Positions 36,002 through 45,125 of a stretch of DNA of 64,000 bases are shown here, one piece after another. Below the pieces are notes generated by a model, which had not been told where the DNA came from, did no database searches, and was given only the letters and a program-made list of their open reading frames with translations. The first letter of the stretch is position 1. Each line of letters starts with the position of its first letter. The position numbers and the translations under genes were made by a program. Source of the stretch: Paenibacillus sp. GTDB lineage: Bacteria > Bacillota > Bacilli > Paenibacillales > YIM-B00363. The stretch spans positions 1 through 64,000 of the forward strand of contig NZ_DASQNA010000025.1 of NCBI RefSeq assembly GCF_035645195.1, read 5' to 3'.

Positions 36002-37198
36002 CTACTTTCCTTCCAGCTTCTTCGCGACGGAGTCGTTAATCATGCCCGTGTTGCGGATTCTCGCGTCGACGTCCACGCGCAATTGGACTTCCGCGAAATT
36101 CGCGTCCCAATCTTTCTCCAGCTCTTTCCACCAACGGGGATGTTCCCGGTGAACCGCCTCCCCGATGCCGAAGACGTCCGCCTTAAACCGTTTGGCGCCT
36201 TCGAAGCTCGTTCGCACGTCGTCTTCGATGCTCCGCTCGATCCGTCGTTCCATGCGCTCCAGCGTGTCGCTGCGCTTCAAGGGCGAGCGGCAGGCGGACT
36301 CGATGACCGACCCTTGCACGGCGATGTCGATGTCGACATACACCCTCCCGTTCCTCGCGCTCGTACGCAGGTCCGTGTCCGACCTTTCGATTGCGAACGA
36401 AGCCCGCTCCTCGCCGCCGTCCCCGCACGCGAACGGGACGATGTCGTACCCTGCCCGACCGGTCGCGAAGCCGACGCCGTTCGCCTCCCGTTCCGTCATC
36501 CAGCCGACGAACTTGTCCCCTTTCAGCACGCCGGCCCGGTGCAGCTTCAACACGGCCATCCGTCTCGTGCGCTGCACCGCTTCGGAGGTCGTCTGTTTGT
36601 CCAGCTTCCCGGACACGCGAATTTCCGGCACCGCCGCGCTCTTCGACGGACCGACCAGCATCGTGACGATCTCGTACACCTTGGAAGGAATCGTGCCGTT
36701 CTGTTTGCCGGGACCCTCGATCAGCTGATGGATCGAATTGCCGGGAAGCCTCTCCAAATTCGTCAACACCTCGAGAATGTCCCTCGTGCTCCCGTCATAC
36801 AGCAGCAGATTGGACGTTTCGCGCGACTCCTCGTCTCTTAAATAAAAATCGATAATGTCTCCGATGCCCCGCTCGGCGGCCGAGCGGCTGACGATGACGA
36901 CGCGGCTGTGAGGAAAAAACAGCTGGCGCGGCAGCTCTCTTCTGGCGTTTTGCACCGCTTCCCCCAACGTATTTCCTTTCGTCGTGAACGTCATGACCGG
37001 CGACCCGCTGCCCCCTCCTCCGGTTCTCATTCCGAACGTGCGCGGAATGACGACTTGATACGTCATCACCCATTGCCCCGCCTCGTTCCGGTCGATCGCC
37101 GTCGCGTTGACGATCGCCAGATCGTCCATCTCCATGCGATCCCAGCAGCCGCTCAGCACCACCGCGGTCAACAGCAGCATCCAAAGTCCTCGTTTCAT
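36002..37198 (-). CDS. gerAC: spore germination lipoprotein subunit (Ger(x)C family)
   Basis: A 398-residue lipoprotein with a signal sequence and lipobox LSGCWDRMEM (Cys at about 18), typical of GerAC proteins. Further signatures are NATAIDRNEAGQWVMTYQVV, PHSRVVIVSRSAAERGI and IDFYLRDEESRETSNLLLY. It is the peripheral subunit of a nutrient germination receptor at the spore inner membrane. The ATG has GGGAGG about 10 bases upstream. Confidence 0.92.
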   Translation of the reverse strand: MKRGLWMLLLTAVVLSGCWDRMEMDDLAIVNATAIDRNEAGQWVMTYQVVIPRTFGMRTGGGGSGSPVMTFTTKGNTLGEAVQNARRELPRQLFFPHSRVVIVSRSAAERGIGDIIDFYLRDEESRETSNLLLYDGSTRDILEVLTNLERLPGNSIHQLIEGPGKQNGTIPSKVYEIVTMLVGPSKSAAVPEIRVSGKLDKQTTSEAVQRTRRMAVLKLHRAGVLKGDKFVGWMTEREANGVGFATGRAGYDIVPFACGDGGEERASFAIERSDTDLRTSARNGRVYVDIDIAVQGSVIESACRSPLKRSDTLERMERRIERSIEDDVRTSFEGAKRFKADVFGIGEAVHREHPRWWKELEKDWDANFAEVQLRVDVDARIRNTGMINDSVAKKLEGK

Positions 37199-37220
37199 GG
37201 CCTCATTCCTCCCGGCGATC

Positions 37221-38765
37221 CTATTCGTCCGCGCCCGGAGGCTTCTTCCGCCGTCTCTGCCGAATCGGATTGTTCGCCCCGAAAGGCAGCGGCCTCGTTC
37301 GCAGCAACGTCCAAGGCGCTCTGACGAACATGTCCTTCCAGTTCCGCAGAACGAACGGCGCGAACGGCGTCAAATACGGCACGCCGAACGATCGAAGCCC
37401 GCACATATGAATCAACAGCGCGAACAGAAACGTCATAATGCCGAAAAACCCCAACGTCGCCGCGAATATCATCAGTACGAACCGAAGCAGCCGGGACGCG
37501 ATCGCGATGTTGGTGGCGGGGGCGACGAAGTTGGAAATCGCCGTGAAGGAGACGACGATGACCATCGCCGCGGAGACGAGTCCCGCTTCCACGGCAGCCT
37601 GTCCGAGCACCAAAGCGCCTACGATCGAAATCGCGGGACCGATCGCCCGCGGCATTCGCGTTCCGGCTTCCCGCAGCACCTCGAACGTGATCTCCATGAG
37701 AAACGCTTCGATGAACGCCGGGAACGGAACCCCTTCCCGCTGAGCGGCAAGCCCGATCAGCATCGTCGTCGGCAGCATTTCTTGGTGGAAGGTCGTGATC
37801 GCGATATACATAGACGGCAGCAGCATCGACGCCGTGAACGCTCCGAAGCGCAGCACGCGAAGGAAGCTGGCGATATCGAAACGCTGGTAATAATCCTCGC
37901 TGGCGATCAAGAACTTAAAGAACGTTACGGGAAGAATGAGAGCGAACGGCGTGCCGTCGGTAAGGATAACGACTTGGCCTTCCAGCAGCGCGCCGGCCGT
38001 CGTATCCGGACGCTCCGAGTTCAGGATCGTTGGGAACGGCGTGAACGTATGGTCTTGAATGAATTCCTCCAAGTATTCGCTTTCCAAAATGCTGTCCGTC
38101 CGGATGGCGTCCAACCGCCGCAGCACCTCGCGCACGACGCCTTCGTCGGCGATTCCTTTCATATACAGCACGCTGACGTCGGTTTGCGTTTGCCGCCCGA
38201 TTTTCCGATCGATCTTCCACAAGTTCGGACTTTTGATTCTCCGGCGGATCAGGGCCACGTTCGTGCCGATATTTTCGTTAAAGCCCTCCTTGGGCCCGCG
38301 GATGACGGTTTGGGAGGAAGGCTCCTCGACGCTCCGATGCTCCCACTTCGACGTGTTGACGGCCAGCGCTTCTTCCGCGCCCTCCGCGAATACGACGGCG
38401 TTGCCTTCGAATAAAGACGAAAAAAGCTCCTTCATCGAACGAACCGGCGATACGGCATCGACGGTCAAGAGACGATTTGCGATTTCGCGGACGAACGACT
38501 CGGCCGGCTTCGCATCGTCTCGCTCCGGGGAGCGGGGCGTCATCAGCGGGCCGATCACGTTCTGGTTGACGATGATGTTATCGGTCAGTCCGCTGATGTA
38601 CGCGAGCGCCATGGGCGTTCCATCGAACGCCAAAAAAGTTCGAATCACAATATCCGAACTGTGTCCCGTCATCTCTTGGATCGTTGCAAGGTTCTGCTGC
38701 ACATGGGCGGATACGAGCGCATCTTGCTCCGGTACCGACTCTTGCGGCAATCCGATCACATCCAC
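37221..38765 (-). CDS. gerAA: spore germination receptor subunit GerAA
   Basis: The 514-residue product belongs to the GerA family. The N-terminal soluble domain begins around NLATIQEMTGHSSDIVIR, and the C-terminal half carries several TM segments with conserved blocks such as EGQVVILTDGTPFALILPV and YYQRFDIASFLRVLRFGAF. It forms the core of the germinant receptor with the B and C subunits. The operon order here is A-C-B. The start is uncertain: the only early candidate in frame is a GTG without a good RBS, and the protein lacks the longer N-terminal tail seen in some relatives, so a small upstream change cannot be excluded. Confidence 0.88.
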   Translation of the reverse strand: MDVIGLPQESVPEQDALVSAHVQQNLATIQEMTGHSSDIVIRTFLAFDGTPMALAYISGLTDNIIVNQNVIGPLMTPRSPERDDAKPAESFVREIANRLLTVDAVSPVRSMKELFSSLFEGNAVVFAEGAEEALAVNTSKWEHRSVEEPSSQTVIRGPKEGFNENIGTNVALIRRRIKSPNLWKIDRKIGRQTQTDVSVLYMKGIADEGVVREVLRRLDAIRTDSILESEYLEEFIQDHTFTPFPTILNSERPDTTAGALLEGQVVILTDGTPFALILPVTFFKFLIASEDYYQRFDIASFLRVLRFGAFTASMLLPSMYIAITTFHQEMLPTTMLIGLAAQREGVPFPAFIEAFLMEITFEVLREAGTRMPRAIGPAISIVGALVLGQAAVEAGLVSAAMVIVVSFTAISNFVAPATNIAIASRLLRFVLMIFAATLGFFGIMTFLFALLIHMCGLRSFGVPYLTPFAPFVLRNWKDMFVRAPWTLLRTRPLPFGANNPIRQRRRKKPPGADE

Positions 38766-38835
38766 TCGTCGAGGTAAGCTTTCGTGATAGGATTTCCTGA
38801 CCTTCCTGATTTATACTTCTCTGTTCCAAAGGGTA

Positions 38836-38865
38836 AATAAAAACCCGCGACGGATCGTCGCAGGC
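38836..38865 (-). terminator. terminator of the DUF6282 gene / end of the GntR-controlled unit
   Basis: On the minus strand CCTGCGAC and GTCGCGGG arms around GATC are followed by TTTTTATTT, 16 bases past the stop codon. Confidence 0.85.
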
Positions 38866-38880
38866 TTCGTGCGCTTTTGG

Positions 38881-39936
38881 TTATACGTCCAACCCGATCA
38901 ACCGGGCGGGGTTTTCCGCCACCATGCGGTAAATTTGCTCGGGCGCGAATTCGTAGTCCAGCATCGTCGTAATCATCGTCCGCATCCCCTGCACCGGGGT
39001 CGAAGCGGCTCGGACGCCGTAATCGGTGGCAAGCACGAAATGCTCCGGACCGACCTCCCGAATCGTCTTCATCCAAGCGACCGCGTTCTGCGTCCGGTAT
39101 CCGAGCTCGGACCCCATATCCATATATTCGCGCTCCACGTAATAGTGCGTGCGAGGCACGTCCGGATACATCCAATCGACGAGGCAGCCCTCCAGGAAGG
39201 CGCCGCGGCGCGCCGCTTCCTTCTGCTGTTCGATCGACATGCTGCCCCGCACCGGGTGCGCGATCAACACCTTCTTAATGCCGTATCGCTCCGCGAGGTC
39301 GAGCAGCCGGAACGCCTCTTCCACCGATACATGCCCCGTGTTCAAGTACACCTCGGGATGCTCGGCGATCATGGCGAGAATTTCGTCCAATTCCGGCGGA
39401 ACGGGATCTTCCAGCGGAATTCTCGTCGCCCGCGGCAGCTCCTCGGCCGCGAACTTCGGGAACGCGTCCTTGAAGGGAACCAGCTTCCCGTCGACGACGG
39501 TCGATTCCCGGGTCGCCGAATGGTACGTGCAGTGGGAGCCGAAGCTGATGAACCGGCAGCCGTCCCCGAGATGCAGCGCCGTCTTCACGGCGCGCGGATT
39601 CATGCCCCCGTGGCAGGAGTTCATCAAGTAGCCGCCGAACGTCCGGATCCCTTTCACGTGGCGGTTCACCATCCACGCGGTTCCCGACGCCCAGCCGAAG
39701 ACGTCGTAATATACGAGAGCGCGCATGCCGGCGGCTCTCGCCTCGAGTGCCGCCTCGATCGGATCCTGATGCCCCGGATTCGATTTCAGAACCGGACCCG
39801 CGTGCACGTGGCTGTCGATCGCGCCGACGAGCAGCTCGCCGGGAAGCTCCATGGAGCGGTCGTAAAACGGTTCCTTCGCCCCGTTCCAATCCCGTTCGCT
39901 TCTCGCCTGATGTTCTTCATTCATATATAAGGCCAT
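38881..39936 (-). CDS. DUF6282-type amidohydrolase-like metal-dependent hydrolase
   Basis: A 351-residue cytoplasmic protein with amidohydrolase-like metal motifs: GAIDSHVHAGP (HxH at about 42-44), RFISFGSHCTYHS, YLNTGHVSVEEAF, KVLIAHPVRGSMS and a late Asp in FVLATDYGVRA. The family (DUF6282) has no well-established reaction. Neighbours are a racemase-family enzyme and a CUT1 importer under a GntR regulator, so it probably hydrolyses the imported compound or an early intermediate such as a lactone or cyclic amide. The ATG has GGAGGG 7 bases upstream. It is the last gene of the unit. Confidence 0.75.
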   Translation of the reverse strand: MALYMNEEHQARSERDWNGAKEPFYDRSMELPGELLVGAIDSHVHAGPVLKSNPGHQDPIEAALEARAAGMRALVYYDVFGWASGTAWMVNRHVKGIRTFGGYLMNSCHGGMNPRAVKTALHLGDGCRFISFGSHCTYHSATRESTVVDGKLVPFKDAFPKFAAEELPRATRIPLEDPVPPELDEILAMIAEHPEVYLNTGHVSVEEAFRLLDLAERYGIKKVLIAHPVRGSMSIEQQKEAARRGAFLEGCLVDWMYPDVPRTHYYVEREYMDMGSELGYRTQNAVAWMKTIREVGPEHFVLATDYGVRAASTPVQGMRTMITTMLDYEFAPEQIYRMVAENPARLIGLDV

Positions 39937-39974
39937 GTACGGTTCCCTCCAACGTGGAATATAAATTTGACGGT

Positions 39975-40856
39975 TTAGCCTTTTACGGAGCCGGCCCCGA
40001 CCCCTTTGATTATTTTCGAGCTGAAGCTGAAATACACGAGCGCGACCGGCAGCAGGGCGATCATCATGGCCGCCATCAACAGCGGATAATTCGTGTCGTA
40101 CCGATTCCCGAAGGAGGTCAGTCCCAGCGGCACCGTTCGCAAATGCTCGTCGTTAATGAGGATGAGCGCGAAAGAGAATTCGTTCCAACAAGCGAAAAAT
40201 TGCAGGATCGCCACGGTCGTGACCGCGGGCATCGTCATCGGAAAAATAATGGTGAACAGGGTTCGCGCGAACGAGCATCCGTCGATGGCGGCCGCCTCCT
40301 CCATCTCGCGAGGAATGCCCCGGATATAGCTCTCGACGAGAAAAATCGGGAACGACAAGCTGTACCCGATTAACGGAATCAGCAAGGTGTACCATTGGTT
40401 GACCATTCCCGTTTTGTTGAAAAGCAGGTACACGGGAACGAGCAAGGCATGAATCGGGACGAGCAGCCCGAAGACGTAATAGTAGTAAATCAGTCGTTTC
40501 CCTCGAAATTCGAATCGAGACAGGAAGTATCCCGTTACGAAGGAAATGACGACGACGAAGAGGACCGAAATGACCGTGTTGCGAATGCTGTTGAAGATCA
40601 AGAGCTCCATTTGGATCGTCCGGAACGCTTCGACGTAATTGGAAAATTGGAGCGTCTTCGGCAAACTGACGATGCTGCCGGCGAACTCCTCTTTGGTTTT
40701 CAGCGAAGAGTACGACAGCCATACGATCGGAAACACGCAGCTCAACGTAAAAAGCATCAGCATGCCGTTCGTAAGGAACACCCCGGTTTTCCGGAGTAGC
40801 GTTAAGGCGGACTTTTCGCTTTCCAATGCGGACAATCGGTTGTTCGCGACTTCCAT
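39975..40856 (-). CDS. CUT1 ABC importer permease (MalG/LacG-like)
   Basis: A 293-residue permease with six TM segments and the EAA loop REMEEAAAIDGCSFARTLFT followed by IIFPMTMP. The ATG chosen has AAGGAGG 7 bases upstream and lies one base past the stop of the preceding permease gene; the longer frame overlaps that gene and reads as basic filler. It forms the channel with the subunit at 40858-41754. Confidence 0.9.
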   Translation of the reverse strand: MEVANNRLSALESEKSALTLLRKTGVFLTNGMLMLFTLSCVFPIVWLSYSSLKTKEEFAGSIVSLPKTLQFSNYVEAFRTIQMELLIFNSIRNTVISVLFVVVISFVTGYFLSRFEFRGKRLIYYYYVFGLLVPIHALLVPVYLLFNKTGMVNQWYTLLIPLIGYSLSFPIFLVESYIRGIPREMEEAAAIDGCSFARTLFTIIFPMTMPAVTTVAILQFFACWNEFSFALILINDEHLRTVPLGLTSFGNRYDTNYPLLMAAMMIALLPVALVYFSFSSKIIKGVGAGSVKG

Positions 40857-40857
40857 G

Positions 40858-41754
40858 TCACGCCTCCTTCTTCTTTCTCCAGTTTCCAAGGAGCAATATG
40901 CGGCTGCCGACGATGAGCGCCAAGCTCAAGATCATGATGCCGATGGAAATCGCGGAGCCGTAACCGTAATTAAACCTCGTGAACGAAGTGTTATAGGCAT
41001 ATAACGCGACCACGAGCGACGAATTGCCCGGCCCTCCGCCGGTCAGCGCGTAGAAATGGTCGAACCCCCGCATGTTCGCGGCGATGCACAGCACGACGCA
41101 AACCATCAGCGTGTTCTTCAGCAGCGGCAGCGTAATATGCATAGCTCTTTTGATCCCCGACGCGCCGTCGATTTCGGCCATCTCCAGCACTTCCTTGTTG
41201 ATCGAAGTATAGCCGGCCAGAATGATGATCGCGTACCCTCCGATCGCCTGCCAGATGAGCGGCGCGGTCGCCGTCAGCAATATCGGCCCCGGCATATCCA
41301 GCCACGGCAACGCCCACCGGTCGAGACCGATCGACCGCAAGATTGCGTTAATTAATCCGTGATTATAGTTGTACAGCAGGGACCACAGCATGGCTACGAC
41401 GATCGCGGAGAGCGTAGAAGGGAAATAGCTCATCGTGCGATGCAATCCCTTGAATTTCGTCGACCTCGAGTGAAGCAGGAGCGAAAAGACGATCGCGAAC
41501 CCGACCTGCCCGATCAAGGCGATGGCGATAATTACGAGGTTGTTCCAGAAGGAATACCAGAACAGCTCGTCGTGAAGCAGCCTGCCGTAATTCTCGAGGG
41601 CGATGAAACGCATTCGGGGACCGCCGGTCCATGCGTATAAGCTGTACCGGAACGCGTCGACGATCGGGAGCAGCACCACGAACGAATAAATGAGAAGTCC
41701 GGGCAGTAAATACAGTACGAATCCCCACGCAGACGGGCGCAAAGATCGATTCAT
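40858..41754 (-). CDS. CUT1 ABC importer permease (MalF/UgpA-like)
   Basis: The 298-residue permease has six TM segments and the EAA loop VLEMAEIDGASGIKRAMHIT. The N-terminal pattern LLPGLLIYSFVVLLPIVDAF is typical of the MalF/UgpA-type subunit. The ATG has GGAGG about 9 bases upstream. It follows the binding-protein gene across a hairpin-containing spacer of 90 bases. Confidence 0.9.
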   Translation of the reverse strand: MNRSLRPSAWGFVLYLLPGLLIYSFVVLLPIVDAFRYSLYAWTGGPRMRFIALENYGRLLHDELFWYSFWNNLVIIAIALIGQVGFAIVFSLLLHSRSTKFKGLHRTMSYFPSTLSAIVVAMLWSLLYNYNHGLINAILRSIGLDRWALPWLDMPGPILLTATAPLIWQAIGGYAIIILAGYTSINKEVLEMAEIDGASGIKRAMHITLPLLKNTLMVCVVLCIAANMRGFDHFYALTGGGPGNSSLVVALYAYNTSFTRFNYGYGSAISIGIMILSLALIVGSRILLLGNWRKKKEA

Positions 41755-41786
41755 TCCGTCACCTCCGCTTTCCTAGCTCGTCCCTT

Positions 41787-41817
41787 GCGGAGCCGCCGCG
41801 ACTTCGGCAGGCTCCGC
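41787..41817 (-). other. intercistronic hairpin after the binding-protein gene
   Basis: Perfect 8-base arms GCGGAGCC and GGCTCCGC, with further inner pairing, lie between the binding-protein stop and the first permease start. No T tract follows, so it is more likely an mRNA stabiliser or attenuator that keeps binding-protein levels above permease levels. Confidence 0.5.
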
Positions 41818-41844
41818 TCGGGCCGTTTCGGCGCTTCGCCGGCA

Positions 41845-43179
41845 TTAGTTGTCTTTGTTTTCCAAGTAAAACTCGTACTCTTCCTGCGTTTCTTCCGCGA
41901 CCTGCTCCGGCGTTCTCGCCCCGATCAAGAGGTCCTGCAGCCCCGTTTTCAAGACGTCGTTGACGGACGCCTCGAACCACAGTCCGAAAATTCGGGACGC
42001 CGGCGCCGCGTTCGCCGCGCCGTAGGTGTCCACGGCAAGCCTATGCAGCTTCGATTCGTCGAATTCGCCCGGGTCGTACGCCGGAAAGCCGCCTACGCTC
42101 GCCATAATTTTCGCGCTGCCGTCGCCGGTCAAGTATTGAAGAAGCGTCATGATGGCGTCCCGCTTCGGGCCGGGCTCCACGCTGCTGCTTACGCTGTAGT
42201 AGACGCCAGCGCCGCCGGACGAACTTTTCGGATTTCCTTTGCCGCCTGCGACGCTTGGGAAGACGGCCACCTTCGTCGCGTCGAGGACGTCCTTCGGAGC
42301 GTTCGTCACCTGGTTATTGACGTCCCAGATGCCGTCGACGAACGCCGCCGCCTTGCCTTCGTAGAAATACCGGTGCATTGCGTCGCCGTCGATAGAATTC
42401 AAATCCTTATTAAAGTACTCGGCCTTTGCCATATCGGACAGCAGCGTCAAGGCGCTCACGAACTCGGGGTCGGTGTATTTCGCCCCCGTCCCTTCCACGA
42501 TCGATTTCGTCCACTCCGGGCCGGCGAACCGGTCGGCAAGCACGGAAAACCACATATCCAAGGCGTAGCCTTTGTCTTTGTTCGCGAACGCGAACGGGAG
42601 AATGCCTTTCGCCTTTAACTTTTCGCTTGCGTCCCGCAGTTCCTCCCATGTCGCCGGGAATTCGGAGTAGCCGACTTCGGCGAACATTTTGCTGTTATAG
42701 AAAATGATATGGGTCGGTCCGGCGGCCATCGGGATGCCGTAAATGCTTCCGTCGTAGGTCGCTCTGTCGAACGTTCCCTTGCGATACCCGTCGCGCCACT
42801 CGGGGCGCTTGTCCAAGTCTTCGTTCAGCTCGGCCAGCATGCCGTTCTTAACGAAATTGCTCATATACGAACCCGGCAGCTGGAATACGTCCGGCAAGTC
42901 GTTCGAAGCGGCGAGCGTCTGCGCTTTAAGGCCGTATTCCTCGAACGCGACTTGCTCTTCGACGACCTCGATGTCGGGGTAATCTTCTCTGAACTTTTGA
43001 AGCATCGTCAGCACGCCGGTTTCCTCGGAATATTTGCCGATATTTTCGGAACGATAGCCGTGCTTGAGCGTGATCGTAATTTTTCCTTCGTCCGCGCTCG
43101 AATCGTTCGACGCCGTGCCGCACGCCGCGATCGTCATCGACGCGGCGAGAATGGTGGTAAGGACCGTCTTCTTTTTCAT
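41845..43179 (-). CDS. extracellular solute-binding lipoprotein of a third CUT1 importer
   Basis: A 444-residue binding protein with signal MKKKTVLTTILAASM and a lipobox ending IAAC (Cys at about 20). It is of the ordinary MalE/UgpB size class rather than the 540-residue LplA class. The family hinge region is visible in GIPMAAGPTHIIFYNSKMF and the helix FPATWEELRDASEKLK. The ATG has GGAGGG 9 bases upstream. It is the first transporter gene, and lies between the racemase-family gene and two permease genes. Confidence 0.9.
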   Translation of the reverse strand: MKKKTVLTTILAASMTIAACGTASNDSSADEGKITITLKHGYRSENIGKYSEETGVLTMLQKFREDYPDIEVVEEQVAFEEYGLKAQTLAASNDLPDVFQLPGSYMSNFVKNGMLAELNEDLDKRPEWRDGYRKGTFDRATYDGSIYGIPMAAGPTHIIFYNSKMFAEVGYSEFPATWEELRDASEKLKAKGILPFAFANKDKGYALDMWFSVLADRFAGPEWTKSIVEGTGAKYTDPEFVSALTLLSDMAKAEYFNKDLNSIDGDAMHRYFYEGKAAAFVDGIWDVNNQVTNAPKDVLDATKVAVFPSVAGGKGNPKSSSGGAGVYYSVSSSVEPGPKRDAIMTLLQYLTGDGSAKIMASVGGFPAYDPGEFDESKLHRLAVDTYGAANAAPASRIFGLWFEASVNDVLKTGLQDLLIGARTPEQVAEETQEEYEFYLENKDN

Positions 43180-43365
43180 GTTGGTTTCCCTCCGTTTGGA
43201 ATTGGGATTCGCTTGCCGCTCTTTCTCCGATTTCCAGCTCTCTGTGTTTTCTTTTTCGTTTGCTAAGCAGAACGTCTGCCCTTAACTCGAGATCTCACCT
43301 CCCTCGTTCTCCGTGTCAAGGCGTTCCCCGCCGACAGCCCTATGCAAACCCCGTTTGGGGAAACC

Positions 43366-44100
43366 TTACCGTCCGAATGACCGCAGCATACCGGTATACG
43401 TCTTTTTTTCGGGCTCGGCGAACGTCAGCGACTTGCTCGTCTTCGCCCCCAAGTCGACCAGCGCTTCGCAATATTTCACAGCCGCGAGCACCCCGTCGAC
43501 GACGGGGACTCCCGCCAGACGCTCGATCCGCGCTTTATGGGCCGCCATCGCGGCGCACCCGAGCACGATCGCCTCCGCCCGATCCTCTTCGACCGCTTTG
43601 CGGCATTCCTCGGCGATTTGGCGTACGGAAGCATCAGGGTCCGCGAGAACGTCCAGCACATGCAAGGATGTCGTCCGCACGCTCCTGCATTTCTCCCTCA
43701 TTCCGTAATGCTGCACAAGGTGCTCTGACATCAGCCGGGTGCGAGGCAGCGTGGTGACGATGCTGAACGTCGCCGCGATCATCGACGCCATCGTCATCGC
43801 CGCCTCCGCGATACCGAGGACCGGCGCGGAAGTCAGTTCCCTCGCCCCGAGCAGCCCGGGGTCCCCGAAGCAGGCGATGACGTACGCGTCGGCGCCTTCC
43901 TCCGCATCGCCCTTCCGAATTTCTTTGAACAACCCGGGAATCGATAAATATTCGTCGTAGAACGACTCTATGGAGGACGGTCCCATTTCGGGGCTGGCCG
44001 CGATGATTTCCGTCGACGGGCGGACTACTTTCAGCGCTTCCCTGCGCAGTTCCTCGTTTAAAGCGCTGCTGGTGTTCGGGTTGATGATTTTAATTTTCAT
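43366..44100 (-). CDS. aspartate/glutamate/hydantoin racemase family protein
   Basis: The 244-residue product starts KIKIINPNTSSALNE, as hydantoin-racemase-like proteins do, and keeps both active-site cysteines of the Asp/Glu racemase superfamily: AYVIACFGDPGLLGARE and AEAIVLGCAAMAAHKAR. Members racemise amino acids or hydantoins or act as maleate isomerases or decarboxylases; the exact reaction is not readable. The ATG chosen starts the conserved domain; a weak AGTAGG site lies upstream. It stands behind a GntR operator and before the importer genes, so it probably processes the imported compound. Confidence 0.85.
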   Translation of the reverse strand: MKIKIINPNTSSALNEELRREALKVVRPSTEIIAASPEMGPSSIESFYDEYLSIPGLFKEIRKGDAEEGADAYVIACFGDPGLLGARELTSAPVLGIAEAAMTMASMIAATFSIVTTLPRTRLMSEHLVQHYGMREKCRSVRTTSLHVLDVLADPDASVRQIAEECRKAVEEDRAEAIVLGCAAMAAHKARIERLAGVPVVDGVLAAVKYCEALVDLGAKTSKSLTFAEPEKKTYTGMLRSFGR

Positions 44101-44156
44101 GCCATACCTACTTTGCCTAGGATTTTTATCCAATCTTGCATTTCATTCGGAATACG

Positions 44157-44179
44157 AGATTGTATACAATCTGGTCCAA
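44157..44179 (-). promoter_or_regulatory. GntR/FCD operator within the racemase promoter
   Basis: AGATTGTATACAATCT (44157-44172) is a perfect 16-base palindrome with the ATTGTATACAAT core known from several FCD-type GntR regulators. On the minus strand it fills the spacer after TTGGAC (44174-44179); the following -10 (CGTATT) is weak. The GntR protein encoded just upstream is the obvious ligand. Confidence 0.8.
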
Positions 44180-44206
44180 AAAAAATGGACTGTCGACCCT
44201 ATGCGA

Positions 44207-44887
44207 TTATGTACTTACCTTCTTCGGCCGGAAAATGTCGTTCAAAGACGCCGGGGCCGCGCCGGCTTCGCCGAAATCGAGCTCCGCCTCGATCTCTTTC
44301 AAATGATCCGTCATCAGCCGTTCTGACAAATGCTCGTCGCCCAGCCGCATGGCATGTAAGATTCGCTTGTGATCTTGGCAAAAGATTGAATGGCGTTTCC
44401 CGTAGAATGCTATGATGACGTACGTAAGAGACACCAGTTCCTCCAAATAGCGGTAAAAGTAAAAGTTTCCGGCCATTTCCGCGATCTTCAGGTGGAAATC
44501 CCCCGTAATTCGCAGCGCGCCGAACCAATCGCCCTGCCGGTGGAATTCCTCTTCTTCCTCCAATACGAGCTCCAGCTGACGGAATTGCTCCTCGGTCAAC
44601 CGGTGGCACACTTTCCGAATCGCCGCCGCCTCCAGCACGCGCCTCATCTCGAATACTTCCTTCGCCTCTTCGACGGTAGGGCAGGAGACGAACGTGCCTT
44701 TATACGGAATGACCGTCACCAATTTTTCGATGGCCAATCGACGGAGCACGTTGCGGACGGGGGTCCGGCTGACCCCGAACGATTCGGCGATGACGTCCTC
44801 TACAAGCTGCATGTTGGGGCGCAGCTTCTGCTGGATAATCGCCTCTTTGATCGCCTTGTAAATTTCCGTTTCATTCGCTTGCGACAT
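44207..44887 (-). CDS. GntR family regulator with FCD ligand domain
   Basis: A 226-residue regulator with an N-terminal winged HTH (about 5-72; VIAESFGVSRTPVRNVLRRL is the DNA-reading part) and an all-helical FCD effector domain (about 80-205) containing ALRITGDFHLKIAEMAGN and a late HKRILHAM segment. FCD regulators usually repress genes for organic acids, sugar acids or amino-acid derivatives. It is transcribed ahead of the racemase and importer genes, with its probable operator in the 106-base gap. The ATG has AAAGGA about 10 bases upstream. Confidence 0.92.
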   Translation of the reverse strand: MSQANETEIYKAIKEAIIQQKLRPNMQLVEDVIAESFGVSRTPVRNVLRRLAIEKLVTVIPYKGTFVSCPTVEEAKEVFEMRRVLEAAAIRKVCHRLTEEQFRQLELVLEEEEEFHRQGDWFGALRITGDFHLKIAEMAGNFYFYRYLEELVSLTYVIIAFYGKRHSIFCQDHKRILHAMRLGDEHLSERLMTDHLKEIEAELDFGEAGAAPASLNDIFRPKKVST

Positions 44888-44976
44888 GTTCTACGGTCCT
44901 TTCGCTCGGTTTTTGATCTGATTCAGATTGCAATTCACTTTCGCTCCTCTCTACAAGCTCGGTTCTGGATGGGTCG

Positions 44977-45006
44977 AGTGTAATATGAACTTTTCATGCA
45001 TGTCAA
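44977..45006 (-). promoter_or_regulatory. promoter of the GntR gene
   Basis: Minus-strand TTGACA (45001-45006) and TACACT (44977-44982) are 18 bases apart in an AT-rich spacer. An inverted repeat ATACT/AGTAT with 6 bases between lies just upstream. The rest of the 289-base gap (44888-45176) is AT-rich without a gene. Confidence 0.65.
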
Positions 45007-45125
45007 TATAGCTTTCACAATACTACAAAAAGTATCGCTAAAATTACAAAAAACCAGTGGTAAGTTTGTTTTTTATTCCAAAACGGCGTTCTCTATAGGT
45101 TTTGGTGTTATGTTTTATTACATAT

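Noticed and set aside
43345-43366. Hairpin-like CCCCAAACGGGG after the racemase-family gene
   Set aside because: Only a four-base perfect stem without a T tract; too weak to call a terminator.
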